A program made the position numbers and the translations under genes. A stretch of 55,159 bases of DNA, from the NCBI GenBank assembly GCA_014084085.1, contig NPFB01000099.1, positions 133,796 to 188,954 on the forward strand, in the 5' to 3' direction. Position 1 is the first letter of the stretch. Each line of letters opens with the position of its first letter. The notes under the pieces are model-generated. The model ran no database searches. It had not been told where the DNA came from and saw only the letters and a list, made by a program, of their open reading frames with translations. Positions 1-11,000 of this stretch are shown piece after piece. The DNA is from Hondaea fermentalgiana. Taxonomy: Eukaryota > Sar > Bigyra > Thraustochytrida > Thraustochytriidae.

Positions 1-262
1 CCCCGCCAGGGCGGCCGCCTGAGCTCGGCTGGGCCCGGCTGCGCTCGACCGGCTGGGCCCGAGCGCAGGCGCAGGCAGGCGCAGGCAGAGCAGAGCAGAG
101 CAGAGCAGAGCCGGGCGCGGCCCCCGCCCCTGCCCCGCCGGCCTCGCGGGCAGCGGCGTCGTCGCGGTCTGGTCTGCGTGGAGCAGAGACGAGAAGAGAA
201 GAGAAAGGATCCAAGACCGCCGATCGGTCGACCTCTGCCAGGGCTCGGCGCGCGGCGAAAGG
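1..262. other. GC-rich left edge, no gene seen
   Basis: This stretch is very GC-rich, with short tandem units (GCAGGC and AGAGC types) around 60-115. It precedes the first ATG of the unknown gene and is probably its 5' region. No conserved coding signal was seen. Confidence 0.5.
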
Positions 263-552
263 ATGGGCGGCAGAACCTGTTCGTCTGCGTCGGCGAAGCC
301 GTCTGCGTCGGCGAAGCCGTCTGCGTCGGCGAAGCCGTCTGCGTCGAGCGCGTCTTCGTCGGCGTCTCGCTCGCGCGGAGCAGGGCGGCGCGCGATGGGC
401 GGCTCGCGCGCGACCGCGGCGGCGGCGGGCGAGGACGCCGCGAGCGGCGAGGATGCCGCCTGGCACAGCGTGTGGAGGCTCTGCTCGACGGCGTCGTCGC
501 CGCTGGGGGCTCTGGGCGGGAGCCACGGGAGCGGCCTCGGGCTCGGGCTCGG

Positions 553-584
<32 letters not shown>

Positions 585-1504
585 GCGCCGGCGGAGGAGG
601 AGGAGGAGGTGAAAAGACGCTGCAGGGTCACGTGTCCCTGACGAGGTTCAATATGACGCGACACCGCACCATTTGCAACCTTCAGCCCGGCGAGTACAAG
701 CTCTACATTTTTGTATTCACGGGCGGTGTAAACGACGAGGACGAGCGCAATGCCATGTCTCCGGGGCCGAATCAGGGGACCACGGACGCGGGCAACGGGG
801 CAGCGGAATCGTCACGAACGAGTCGGTCCGGGTCGGCCCCTGGAGACAGCAATCGTCGTCATTCCCTCGGACTGCGTAACGTGCTCAGAACAGCTACCTT
901 CGGCAAGTTAGGCAAGCTGGATGTGAGAGCCGATTGGGAACTCGTCTCTTTTCCCGAGAACAACAATTCTGCAGGGGAGACTGGCGTGTCGGCAGGTGCC
1001 CAGGTTCGTCGATTGCAGCAATTCACCGAGGTTGTCTCGCTTGAGGACGTGCCTGTGCGAGAGCTCACCTTTACCATTTTACCCGAGGACCTCCCTTGCC
1101 AAGCCTACTTCTCGCTATCCTCCACCTCCACCGTGACGACCTTGAATATTGCAGCACAGCTTTACCGCCGCGACGACAGTCAGCAGGAAGCAAGCAAGCA
1201 AGCGCAACAAGAGACCGGAGACTTTGACGAGGCGTCTTCAGCCTCAAAAGTAATCACGATTCCCACGGCGGATCGTGTCGACGTTCTTGAAGCGATTTTG
1301 CTGGAGGGCTCGGAACGTTCGCGCGGCCTTCTTCTAACGGCGGCCTTTTTGGGTTTCGCGCTTGGCATCAGTTCGCTTTCTTCCATGTATCTCGTCTTCG
1401 TCTTTCTCGTGGTGCTCGTCACAGCTCGCGGATCAACTTCGCTCTTTTCTGCGACTGCTGGAAAGGGCTTTGATGCTACGGGCGCAAAGGCTTCATCAAG
1501 GTAG
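263..1504 (+). CDS. Unknown protein with C-terminal membrane segment
   Basis: This is an intact 413-residue frame that I do not recognise. The first ~115 residues are low complexity: the unit SASAKP occurs three times in tandem (an 18-bp DNA repeat near 287-345), followed by Ser/Asn and Gly runs. Residues ~118-310 look like an ordered, beta-rich domain (segments such as GEYKLYIFVFTGG and RELTFTILPEDLPCQAYF), interrupted by a Ser-rich stretch. A strongly hydrophobic stretch at ~354-389 could span the membrane once or form a hairpin, leaving a short tail of about 24 residues. A second in-frame ATG at 395 would skip the SASAKP repeats and may be the real start. The ordered part and membrane segment make a real gene likely; function is unknown. 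It converges on HSP70. Confidence 0.62.
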
Positions 1505-2115
1505 TTCAATGATACATGGATGGAAAGATGGATATTACTAGTAAATTATGCGAACCGAAAACGATCAAAGAACTGATTCACGTTGTATGTACGCCTAGGC
1601 TTTTACGCCTAGGCTTTTGACGGTGAGTGCGTATACGTACTACGCGGCTCTCTCGATGTGTTTTTTAATTTAAAAGATTTTGAGGTGGGTTATTCAGGAG
1701 CTGAGATGCTGACGACGCGCCACGAAAGCCGCACGCGCAAGGCGCCTCTTCTTGTCTTGACAAGAGGGCAAAAGGTAGCATTGGCTGCCCGAGTGCGCAA
1801 CTCCTACCGAGACCAGGAATGAGGCTTCTGCATGCTTCTTTCCATCCTTTCAAGGGTGGATCTTTAGGTACAGGCCGCAGCCGCGCGTATCATTCTCTCT
1901 CGGATTACACGTCTCCCTCGTGCTTCATCAGTCGCCGCCATGGATCGCGACGACATGTCAACATAACCAGATTAAGACCACCAGCCATGTTTAAGTTCGG
2001 GTGTCTGTGTCTGAAGGCATTCATTATACCACTTTATACAAGGAAGGAAATGGGGGGAAACCTCAAAAATATTTTGATTCTACTACAACATGGAGAAGAA
2101 GGAAAGACTTTTTGT
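1505..2115. other. Convergent spacer between the unknown gene and HSP70
   Basis: This 611-bp stretch lies between two 3' ends. It contains a 14-bp tandem duplication (1591-1618) and the palindromic string GTATACGTACTACG (1631-1644). Parts of the long antisense frame opposite HSP70 run through it, but I see no independent gene. Confidence 0.5.
1591..1618. repeat. 14-bp tandem duplication with nested palindrome
   Basis: ACGCCTAGGCTTTT occurs twice back to back. Each copy contains the perfect palindrome GCCTAGGC (1593-1600 and 1607-1614). It lies about 90 bp past the stop of the unknown gene. Confidence 0.85.
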
Positions 2116-4059
2116 TTAGTCAACCTCCTCGACGGTGGCCTCGGTGTTGGGGGCAGCGCCGCCAGGGGCACCACCGGGCATGCCGCCGGGCATACCACCG
2201 GGCATGCCACCGGCACCACCCATGGCAGCGGTGAGGATGGGGTTGGCAATACCCTCGAGCTCCTTCTGCTTCTCCTCGTAGATCTCCTTCTCGCCCTCGG
2301 TGTTCTGGTCGAGGAAGGCAAGAACCTCGTCGATCTTGTCGTTGATCTTCTTGAGATCCTCCTCAGAGATGGCAGACTTGAGCTTGTCCTCGTTGAGCGA
2401 GTTGCGGAGCGAGTACGAGTAGTTCTCGAGACCGTTGCGGGCCTCAATGCGCTCCTTGACGGCGTTATCGGCCTGGGCGTACTTCTCGGCCTCGGCAACC
2501 ATGCGCTCGACCTCCTCCTTGGAGAGACGGCCCTTGTCGTTGGTGATGGTGATCTTGTTCTCCTTGCCGGTGGACTTCTCGACGGCAGAGACGTTGAGGA
2601 TGCCGTTGGCATCGAGATCGTAGGTCACCTCGATCTGGGGCACACCACGGGGCATGGGGGGGATGCCGTCGAGGTGGAACTTGCCGAGCAAGTTGTTGTC
2701 CTTGGTGAGCGGGCGCTCACCCTCAAAGACCTGAATGAGCACACCAGGCTGGTTGTCAGCGTAGGTGGAGAAGGTCTGGGTCTTCTTGCAGGGAATGGTG
2801 GTGTTGCGCTCGATGAGCTTGGTCATGACACCACCGGCGGTCTCGAGACCGAGCGAAAGGGCGGTGACATCGAGAAGGAGCAGGTCGTTGAGCTTGGCAG
2901 AGTCCGAGCCGGTGGTGAGGATGGCGGCCTGGACGGTGGCACCGTAGGCGACAGCCTCATCGGGGTTGATGCTGCGGCAGGGCTCCTTGCCGTTGAAGAA
3001 CTCCTTGAGCATGGCCTGGACCTTGGGGATACGGGTGGAGCCGCCGACGAGGACAATCTCGTGGACGGAGCCCTTGCTCATCTTGGCGTCACGGAGGACC
3101 TTCTCGACGGGCTCCATGGTGGACTTGAAGTAGTCCATGTTCAGGTCCTCAAAGCGGGCGCGCGAGATGGACGAGGTGAAGTCGACACCCTCGAAGAGAC
3201 CGTCAATCTCGATGTGAGCCTGGGCGGAAGCCGAGAGCGTGCGCTTGGCGCGCTCGCAGGCAGTGCGGAGACGGCGCTTGGCGCGCTCGTTGCTCGACAT
3301 GTCCTTCTTGAACTTGCGCTTGAACTCAGCCATGAAGTGCTCGACGAGGCGGTTGTCGAAGTCCTCGCCACCAAGGTGGGTGTCACCGGCGGTGGCCTTG
3401 ACCTCGAAGATGCCCTCCTCAATGGTGAGGAGCGAGACATCGAAGGTACCACCACCAAGATCGAAGATGAGCACGTTGCGCTCGCCCTCCTTCTTGTCGA
3501 GACCGTAGGCGATGGCGGCGGCGGTGGGCTCGTTAATGATGCGGAGCACGTTGAGGCCGGCAATGACACCAGCGTCCTTGGTGGCCTGGCGCTGCGAGTC
3601 GTTAAAGTAGGCAGGAACGGTGATGACGGCGTTCTTGACCTCCTCACCGAGGTAGCTCTCGGCGGTCTGCTTCATCTTGGTGAGAACCATCGACGAGATC
3701 TCCTCCGGGGCGAAGGTCTTCTCCTCGCCCTGGAACTCGACCTTGATGACGGGCTTGTCGTTGGGGCCGGCCTCAACCTTGAAGGGGAAGAACTTGAGAT
3801 CCTGCTGAGTCGAGGGATCAGCGAACTTGCGGCCGATGAGGCGCTTGGCGTCAAAGACGGTGTTGTACGGGTTCATCGACACCTGCGACTTGGCGGCATC
3901 ACCGATAAGGCGCTCGGTGCTGGTGAAGGCGACGTACGAGGGAGTGGTGCGGTTACCCTGGTCGTTGGCGATGATCTCCACGGAGTCATTCTGCCAGCAG
4001 CCCACGCACGAGTACGTGGTGCCCAGGTCAATGCCGATACCAATACCTTCGACGGACAT
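2116..4059 (-). CDS. HSP70: Cytosolic Hsp70 chaperone
   Basis: This 647-residue ATP-dependent chaperone is of standard length for the cytosolic family. It starts [18 protein letters not shown] with the first Hsp70 signature. The second signature [12 protein letters not shown] and the third (around [13 protein letters not shown]) are present. Near the C-terminus are GGMP-type repeats, and the protein ends in EEVD, the tail that docks TPR co-chaperones and marks cytosolic members. An open frame continues upstream to 4188, but the family start is the ATG at 4059 in context AAGATG. The upstream region shared with the uL29m gene holds several heat-shock elements (4379-4572), so heat induction is expected. 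Identification is essentially certain; cytosolic location follows from the EEVD tail. Confidence 0.98.
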   Translation of the reverse strand: MSVEGIGIGIDLGTTYSCVGCWQNDSVEIIANDQGNRTTPSYVAFTSTERLIGDAAKSQVSMNPYNTVFDAKRLIGRKFADPSTQQDLKFFPFKVEAGPNDKPVIKVEFQGEEKTFAPEEISSMVLTKMKQTAESYLGEEVKNAVITVPAYFNDSQRQATKDAGVIAGLNVLRIINEPTAAAIAYGLDKKEGERNVLIFDLGGGTFDVSLLTIEEGIFEVKATAGDTHLGGEDFDNRLVEHFMAEFKRKFKKDMSSNERAKRRLRTACERAKRTLSASAQAHIEIDGLFEGVDFTSSISRARFEDLNMDYFKSTMEPVEKVLRDAKMSKGSVHEIVLVGGSTRIPKVQAMLKEFFNGKEPCRSINPDEAVAYGATVQAAILTTGSDSAKLNDLLLLDVTALSLGLETAGGVMTKLIERNTTIPCKKTQTFSTYADNQPGVLIQVFEGERPLTKDNNLLGKFHLDGIPPMPRGVPQIEVTYDLDANGILNVSAVEKSTGKENKITITNDKGRLSKEEVERMVAEAEKYAQADNAVKERIEARNGLENYSYSLRNSLNEDKLKSAISEEDLKKINDKIDEVLAFLDQNTEGEKEIYEEKQKELEGIANPILTAAMGGAGGMPGGMPGGMPGGAPGGAAPNTEATVEEVD

Positions 4060-4378
4060 CTTGCTTTTTGCTTTCTCTTGCGTGTAGCGCTCGAACTGCT
4101 TCTTGTGGATGCTTTTCTGCTGCGCTTCTGTTGCGGATTTGCTGCTCCGTTGCACCTCCTCGACACCCGGCCCCAGCCTGCTCAGCAACGACTAGCTGCG
4201 CCCTACTCTACCCTACGCCTGCTTCCCCCTTTCCCAGCCGCCCGTTTGCGCCCTCCGGATTCACCTCTAGTATTGATCTTATGACGCTCTCTGCTTTGTT
4301 GGCCCTTCACCCGGCCCGGACGCCAACGAACTATTTACCATTTACTATAGGACTATCCTACTCGGATTTTAAGATTCC

Positions 4379-4386
4379 TTCGCGAA
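4379..4386. promoter_or_regulatory. Heat-shock element, 2 units
   Basis: TTCgcGAA, a perfect tail-to-tail dimer of the nGAAn heat-shock-factor unit, 320 bp upstream of the HSP70 ATG. Confidence 0.5.
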
Positions 4387-4410
4387 GGTCGGCCCTCGGG
4401 ATCTCCAAGC

Positions 4411-4418
4411 TTCGAGAA
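4411..4418. promoter_or_regulatory. Heat-shock element, 2 units
   Basis: TTCgaGAA, a second perfect two-unit element, spaced 32 bp from the first. The preceding bases (CAAgc) give a near-match third unit. Confidence 0.5.
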
Positions 4419-4502
4419 GGATTGAGGCTCCTGCTTGCTCCGTATTAAAGAACCGCGCAGCGTTCCGCCACCCGCGTCAAGCAGATCATTGATGACGCTC
4501 GA

Positions 4503-4515
4503 GAAACTTCCGGAA
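4503..4515. promoter_or_regulatory. Heat-shock element, 3 perfect units
   Basis: GAAacTTCcgGAA matches the canonical alternating trimer exactly. The bases at 4498-4500 (CTC) nearly supply a fourth unit. It lies about 445 bp upstream of the HSP70 start. Confidence 0.75.
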
Positions 4516-4559
4516 CGCGCCGGGCTTGAAGGATATCCTCCGATGCACGTGCGTCCGCG

Positions 4560-4572
4560 TTCCAGAACCTTC
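4560..4572. promoter_or_regulatory. Heat-shock element, 3 perfect units
   Basis: TTCcaGAAccTTC is a second exact three-unit element in the opposite phase, about 500 bp upstream of HSP70 and 540 bp upstream of the uL29m start. Confidence 0.72.
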
Positions 4573-5112
4573 CGAGGAGGTATACGCGGCCTGCCCTTGT
4601 GCTTGAGGTTTTCAGTAGTCAACGCTGCTGCTGGTCGTCGGCTCTTGAGAACGCGTGCCGAGAACGCGTTCACAACAGCTCGGCGAAGATGAAAGGAACA
4701 GAACAAGAGGAGATGTAGAAGGAATAGATCTTAGAGAACGAATAGAAGGTTTGGAGCGAAGCACGTGTTCTGTTCCGCACGGTGTTCCGCGAGGTGCTTT
4801 TTCGCGGCGACTGACAGACGAGGCAGCGCGCCAAAGTGCAGCTTTTTCCTGCCTGTTGCAAGTGAAGAATGGCAGCATCACAATCAATGGGCCAGCGATG
4901 CGACAGGCGGCCAAGGTGGTAGCAGGGCCTAGGAGGCCTACTAGCAGTCGCATAGTATAGAAAGGCTGCATAGACGGATAGTGAGTGAAGAAGAAGCAGC
5001 GCAACAGCAGCAGCAGCAGCAGCAGCAGCTGGAGCAGGCGCGGCGCAGACCACACAAGAGACGAGAGCTCTCTGCGGCGCGGCGCAGCGCAGCGCACGGA
5101 GAAGCGGCGAAG

Positions 5113-5535
5113 ATGCTGCGCGCGGCGCGGGCAGCGGGCGCGCTCGCGGGGCGCAGGCCCACGGTGGGCGCGAGGCCGGCGGCCGTGACGCGCGGCATTG
5201 AGGAGTTCTTTGACGTGCGCGGCGAGAAGAGCACCGACGGCACCGTGGAGACGGGCCGCGCCTGGACCGCGGACGAGCTCCGGCTCAAGTCGTTCGACGA
5301 CCTGCGCAAGCTCTGGTTTATTCTGCTCAAGGAGAAGAACATGCTTCTCACAGAAAAGCACCTCGCACGCTCCATGGGCCAACCCATGGTGGGCGCAGAC
5401 CGCATCCGAAAGGTCAAGACCTCGATGGCTCGTCTCAAGACCGTCGTGAACGAGCGATCAAGGGTTTACAAGGCCAACAAGGAACTCGAGGATGCGGAGA
5501 AACCCTCGCTTGAGGCGGTTGATAACAAGGCATAA
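5113..5535 (+). CDS. MRPL47: Mitochondrial large-subunit ribosomal protein uL29m (mL47 type)
   Basis: This 140-residue protein belongs to the mitochondrial L29/L47 family and would sit in the large subunit near the exit tunnel. The diagnostic block is GRAWTADELRLKSFDDLRKL followed by WFILLKEKNMLLTEKH, the MRP-L47 signature. The N-terminus MLRAARAAGALAGRRPT is Arg/Ala-rich without acidic residues, a typical matrix-targeting sequence, which supports the ATG at 5113. The frame is open back to 4981, but only from a GTG, and that extension is polyQ and acidic, so I reject it. The tail (residues ~85-140) is helical and basic, as in homologues. It is divergent from HSP70 and convergent with the MoxR-like gene. 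Confidence 0.93.
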   Translation: MLRAARAAGALAGRRPTVGARPAAVTRGIEEFFDVRGEKSTDGTVETGRAWTADELRLKSFDDLRKLWFILLKEKNMLLTEKHLARSMGQPMVGADRIRKVKTSMARLKTVVNERSRVYKANKELEDAEKPSLEAVDNKA

Positions 5536-5902
5536 GGACTCTTTGATTTTTCTTTTATTCTTTTCTCCGTGAAGACCAACACACGAAAAGAAACTAGTTT
5601 TCCGCGAATTATCAAAAAAGCAACTTGACACATCCTTTGCTTTCTTTGTCCTTGCCCCTTTCATTCTTGCGTTCCTTGATTTACTCTCTCTCTCTTTCTT
5701 TCTCTCTCTCGTTTGCTGATATCGCAATGCCTTGCTTGACTTCGCTTGATCATAAGCAGCACGTAACCTGTTTTGGGTTCTTTTGACGAACGAGCTCATT
5801 CGATGAGCAATGAGCAATAAACGAGCTCGTCTTGCTTCACAACGAACCCACACAAACCACATTCTTTAACTTGCTCACCACTAGCATCCTGTGTTTTTAG
5901 AC
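5536..5902. other. Convergent spacer uL29m / MoxR-like
   Basis: This 367-bp T/C-rich stretch includes a CTCTCTCTC tract near 5685-5710. AATAAA at 5816-5821 could serve the plus-strand gene but is rather distant (about 280 bp past its stop). A minus-strand frame here (5862 leftward) is basic low complexity and overlaps uL29m; I do not call it. Confidence 0.45.
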
Positions 5903-7297
5903 TTATCGTGGGGTCGGGACCAGAAACTGAGCAGTCTGCGCAATAACATAACGCGCCGCAGTGATTGGGTGCCAATCCTTTGGATGCGAGGGAAAGCCGC
6001 TACTAGAACGCATTTGCGGATGCTGATTCGCACTGCGTTGCAAACCCGACTCTGAAAGCACAATCTGATGCGCCAACGCCTCCACAACAACCTCGGTCAC
6101 ATTTGCAGGGGCAACGAATTCTCTTTCATGAACGAAGCACGCCACCGCCTTGGCCACCATCTCGACGGATGCGGCTGCCTCTGAAGAAGGACCTACATGC
6201 ACAAATGGATGCATGCGCACACTCGTGATTATATTGAGAATGTGGCGTTCAACATCAAAGGAAAGGGACATGTTCTCCAGACGATCTTGCACTTCTTGCA
6301 TATCAATGCGAGGGATACGAAAGGGAGATGGCACAATTTGCTCTGGTACTTGTGATCCGCTCACAGACTCACCTCGTGCCTGCCCACGCTGGTGCTGGTG
6401 CTGGTGCTGGTGCTGGTGCTGGTGCTGGTGCTGATGATGATGATGAGGGGAATGATCATGGTCCTCCTGAAGATGACGGTGCGATCCATCTCTGGGATTA
6501 CGCGCGTGGAAAGTTCTCTGAGAAACGTGACCTGATTTCCGCAACGAGCTCTCGTGCGCGCCTGGCAAGTGAGCTTGCTGACGAGGCCATAAATGCGGCC
6601 CATGTAGCATCGACCCGCTTGATGAGCCGGACGAGGCATTCGTCGTGCGCGAGGATGACTTTAATGACGAATTAGAACTACCTCCAGCCAGTGGGGACCC
6701 AGGTCCCCGCCCGGACGCCCGTGCAGAGGCCAGCCGCGCGGCACGCCATATAAGGGCATCCATGCCCGCGTCACTTGGCAACTTGATGGGTATACGAAGC
6801 AAGAACGACTGGAAAAAGGACGCGCTGAGCCCTGATGGCCGACGTCGCGTGCCGCACGTAGGCTCGTGCCTTGCTGAAGGCACGGGAAGTTCTGTTGATA
6901 CAGCAACGACGACATGAGGAAGGTTGATTTCGTAGCGACCTGCAATCAAGAGGCTCTGTTCCGGTCCCACCGCTCCGCCCACGCCGACTGCGTTCGATAC
7001 GAATTGGACGGGCATGGTTTTCCGTGTCATCATCTCCACCAAAGCCATTTGCGTGCTATGACTCAACCGCTCTACACCTTGCAGAATGAACACAAAGGGT
7101 GTTGGGGTTTGAGGTTGAAGTGTACCACGATGTTTGCTGGAGCCTTCGCGCGGAAGTTTCCCAGAGAGCCTTTTGGGATCCCCACCACCAGCTTCCCAGC
7201 GGCGAGAGCCTTCAGCGTGACGATCTTCTCCAGCCTCCCCCCCTACGCCTCCCACTGGTGGATGCGCCGTATATGGTTGATGCTGTTGCTGTTGTTG

Positions 7298-7379
<82 letters not shown>

Positions 7380-7843
7380 ATATTACTTGCAAAGAGGAAG
7401 AAGAAGAAGTCCGAGGTCATTTCCGGCTCGCAGACCACGCGAAAGACGTGCTTCGTATCTAGAAAGTTCGCTGCCGCGACCTCGAGACTGCGACCAACGG
7501 CCTCGGTCTCTTCCCTGCTAAGATCGCGCAAGGTGTCACCCTCTGGCGGCAAGAGATCCACGAAAAGGTGGCCCTTGGCCAGCGCGCTCAAGGTCAAGCC
7601 CCAGGAAAAGTACGCGTCTGGGTCCTCCTTCCACAGCCGTGGGATCGCCACGCGGCTCGGGCCCGCTGTCCCCGCCCCGGGCCCGACCCTGCCGGCCCCG
7701 CCCCGGGGGTCCGCTGCCGCCGCCATCGTGCCAGCTCGCGTATCCGCTTTGACCGGCAACCGCGGCGGGTTTTCTCCCCCCGCCTCCTCCTCCTCCTCCT
7801 CCTTCTTCGAGCTTTCGCTTCGGCGATGATCGTTCTTCTTCAT
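5903..7843 (-). CDS. MoxR/ChlI-like AAA+ protein lacking a P-loop, with polyQ and HQ repeats
   Basis: This 646-residue protein starts at the ATG at 7843 (MKKNDHRRSES); an in-frame ATG at 7726 (MAAAADPRGG) would give 607 residues. The ordered parts resemble MoxR/Mg-chelatase AAA+ ATPases. QGVERLSHSTQMALVEMM resembles the Walker B/sensor region (normally ending in LLEAMEER), and LPHVVVAVSTELPVP follows as the sensor-1 strand. The C-terminal VRMHPFVHVGPSSEA then EREFVAPANVTEVVVEALAH matches the family's lid helix bundle. No GxxxxGK[ST] P-loop is visible, so ATP binding is doubtful; fungal 'magnesium chelatase-like' proteins share this plan. Between the core segments lie a polyQ run of about 26 and an alternating His-Gln tract. 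Function unknown. It shares a 216-bp divergent upstream region with the IDE gene. Confidence 0.68.
6388..6432. repeat. GCTGGT hexanucleotide repeat (HQ tract)
   Basis: About seven perfect copies of GCTGGT, encoding alternating His-Gln on the minus strand inside the MoxR-like gene. A short GAT run (His tract on the minus strand) follows directly. Confidence 0.9.
7280..7380. repeat. CTG/CAG trinucleotide tract (polyQ)
   Basis: About 100 bp of CTG with occasional GTT and GAT interruptions, encoding a long glutamine run with scattered His on the minus strand of the MoxR-like gene. Confidence 0.95.
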
Positions 7844-8059
7844 GACCTCGGCGAGCGAAGCCGCGCCGGCAAAGCAGACCGTCAACCAGGCGAGGAGACG
7901 CCGCCGGAAGGAAAGCGCGCGGGCGCGAGACAGACCTCGCAGCCAGGCAGCGAAGGCCGCGCGGGGCAAGCGCGCCGGGCAGCTAGGCCGGGCAGGATTC
8001 GAGCCCGAGGTCTCGCGGCGGCGCAGCGGCTGCGCAGAGCGACGGGACCGCAAAGAAGG
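7844..8059. promoter_or_regulatory. Short divergent promoter region, MoxR-like / IDE
   Basis: Only 216 bp separate the two start codons. It is GC-rich and I see no TATA-like element. Both reading frames remain open through it from GTG codons, but those extensions are low complexity. Confidence 0.5.
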
Positions 8060-11000
8060 ATGGCCTCCTCCTCCTCCTCCTCCTCGACGCCGGCGGCGGG
8101 CGAGGGCATGGCGTGGGAGGCTGCCATTGTGAAAGATGCCAATGGCGGCGACGCTGTGATCGAAAGGAGCGTCAACGACGAGCGAAAGTACAGGTGGCTC
8201 CAGCTCGAAAACGACCTTGAGGTCCTCGTCGTGTCGGACAGCAAGACGGAAAAGGCGGGCGCGGCCATGGACGTGAATGTGGGCCATTTTAGCGACCCTG
8301 AAGAAGTCCCTGGACTCGCTCACTTTCTCGAGCACATGCTCTTCCTCGGTACGGAAAAGTTCCCCGATGAAAATAGCTACTCCTCCTTTCTCTCTGAAAA
8401 CGGCGGTCGCAGCAACGCATACACGAGCATGGAAAGCACCAACTACTACTTTGACGTCGGCCATGCTCATTTGCACGGCGCACTTGATCGCTTTGCGCAA
8501 TTTTTCATTGCTCCTCTCTTTACTGCCGACGCCACCGACCGCGAGCTTAATGCTGTGGACAGCGAGCACGCCAAGAACCTTCAAGACGACATGTGGCGTC
8601 TTTTCCAGCTTGAAAAGACCACGAGTAACCCGAACCACCCCTTCCACAAGTTCGCTACGGGCGACAGCAAGACCTTGCGCGACATCCCAAAGGCGAACGG
8701 AATTGACGTGCGCGAGAGACTCCTCGCCTTTCACGAGCGATACTACTCGGCCAACCGTATGCGTCTTGTCGTGCTCGGTCGTGAATCACTCGACGAGCTT
8801 TCCGACTGGGTGCGCTCCATGTTCTCTTCCATTCGCAACACCGGAGTCGCCCCGCCCGCGTACGGTTGCGCCGATGGCCCTCTTACGTCTGCGCAACTCG
8901 GTCGTGTTCTCCAGGTCGTCCCTGTAAAGGAGCTCTACACCATCGAGATGTCGTGGCCCACGCCCCCCCTTCGCGGCCTCTACGAGCGCGGTCCGGCCCG
9001 TTATGTTTCCAATCTGGTCGGACACGAGGGCCCAGGCTCGGTGCTGGCCGTGCTCAAGTCTGAACTTGGCTGGGCCAACGCGCTCAGCGCCGGCCAGTCC
9101 TTTGATAACTCGGACTTTGGCATTTACAAAATCTCAATCGACTGCACTACTCGTGGCATCGAGCACGTCAACGAAATTGTCGCAATTGTATTCGCTTACT
9201 TGCGCCTCATTATTGGCGACGACTATGCCGGCGTCGAGCGCTGGCGCTGGGATGAAGTCGCCACGCAGGGGGCAAACTCTTTTCGCTTCCAGCCGCCCAC
9301 TGCGCCCTTTGGCTTTGTATCGCGCGCCGCGTCCAAGATGCAAATCTACCCTCCCGAGCACATTCTCTCCAGCGCGCTCCTGCGTGAGTTTTCCCGCCAA
9401 GACATTATCGATCTTCTCGATCGCCTCGTGCCAGAGAACATGCAGCTCATTGTAGCACATCAAGGCCTCGAGGGCCGCGCCACGGAAGAGGAGACGTGGT
9501 ACAAGACGCGCTACTCTGTGGAAGATCTTTCTGCAGATCTTCTTGACGCGTGGCAGCCCTCGGGCGACCCGCTCAAACTTCTTGCTTCAGCGGACCGCGA
9601 TGCTATCAGTCTCCATCTCCCGCACCCCAACAACTTCCTCCCCACGGATTTCGAAATTAAACCTTTCACCGCGCCTGAACCTCTCCACGCGGACTCGATC
9701 ATCGGATCCTTTCAATCGCGCCAAAATCGGCAGCCTCTTGTTGTATCCGACGCTCTTCGGGCCGCGACAGAGACCCTTGTCGCGGGCATCAACTCCGACG
9801 GCGCCGTTCATCAGCGTTCCCTCCTCAATCCATGGGATGAGGGCGCTGACGTGTGGCGCCCCCCTGTTCTCATCGCGAGTGGGCCTGAGGTGGGCGGCCT
9901 TCTCTGGCACAAACAAGACACGACATTTAAGGTACCCAAGGGCGCTGTGACCATCTCGTTGCGCAGCGAGGAAGCCTACCGCGACCCGCGCACCGCTGTC
10001 TTGTCCGAGCTGTTTTCCAACCTCGTGCAAGAGTACCTCGTCGAGTTTGCTTACGATGCCGAGGTGGCTGGCCTCTTTTACCAGCTGCGCAACAACAGTG
10101 ATGGGCTTATCATCACCGCTGGCGGGTTCTCGCACAAGCTTCCGGTGCTGCTTGACCGTGTCATGGAGACGCTCTCGGACGAGGCCGCCTTTTCCGAAAA
10201 GGAGTTTCTTCGTTGCAAGGAAAAGCTCATTCAGGACTACCGCAACTTCGAGAAGGAACAGACCTATCAGCATGCGATCTACAACTGCACAGTACTGCTC
10301 AATACGCCACGCTGGCACATTGACGAAAAGCTTGCTGCGCTCGAAGCCATTGACGACGCTCGCGTTGTGCGTGATCACGCGCGGGCTTATTTGCGTTCTG
10401 CAACGCTTGAGACGCTCGTTCTCGGCAACTTTACCCCTCAAGAGGCTTTGCAAATTGCCAAAGGAGCACGCAGCAAGCTCCCCAGCGATGCGGTGGCCTG
10501 CCCGGGGGCTGTTCTCAGCGCAGCTGCCGGGGCACGTGTCGTTGCGCTCGACGATGGCGTCGAGGCGCTTTACCTGCACCCAACGCGAGACGCAGACAAT
10601 GTCAACTCGGCTGTAGAGATTGTTTACCAGATTGGCCCGGTGCTCGAGGACCCTGCGACCGAGGCAGCTCTTCGAGTCGTCGCACACATTTGTCAGGAAC
10701 CATGCTTTAATCGTCTCCGCACCGAGGAACAGCTGGGCTACATTGTCTTTAGTGGTCTGCGTCTCGACGCGGGCGTGGCTGCGCTGCGCGTCATTGTACA
10801 GTCGTCCCGCGCCGATCCCTTTCAGCTGGACGATCGTATCGAGTCCTTTCTCGAGCACTTCGCCGAGAATATTCTCACCAAGCTGTCGGAAGAGGCGCTC
10901 CGCGCGAACAAGACCGCAGTCTCGGAGAACCTTTTGGAGCGCGACAAGACTGTCTTTGCTGAGCTCCGTCGCTGGTCGCCGCGCATCGAGCGCCAGACCT

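Larger units (their letters stand above)
4060..5112. promoter_or_regulatory. Divergent region HSP70 / uL29m with heat-shock elements
   Basis: This 1.05-kb region separates two divergent genes. Its HSP70-proximal half carries four HSE blocks, listed separately. Near 4928 is a CCTAGG palindrome followed by AGGCCT. At 5001-5031 a CAG run lies just before the uL29m start; it would be read as glutamines only if translation began at a GTG. No additional gene was recognised. Confidence 0.6.

Noticed and set aside
1819..4284. 821-codon open frame on the plus strand opposite HSP70
   Set aside because: It mirrors the HSP70 codon pattern and is Leu/Gly/Val/Asp-rich. Long antisense frames opposite Hsp70 genes are a known codon-bias effect, and an apparent antisense product was once proposed in a water mould. 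No independent domain was seen.
4981..5112. PolyQ N-terminal extension of uL29m
   Set aside because: It has only a GTG start, and the acidic and Gln-rich sequence would mask the mitochondrial presequence.
7990..8005. GGATTCGAGCCC, resembling a minus-strand tRNA B box
   Set aside because: The flanking T-stem does not pair fully and no A box or cloverleaf could be drawn.
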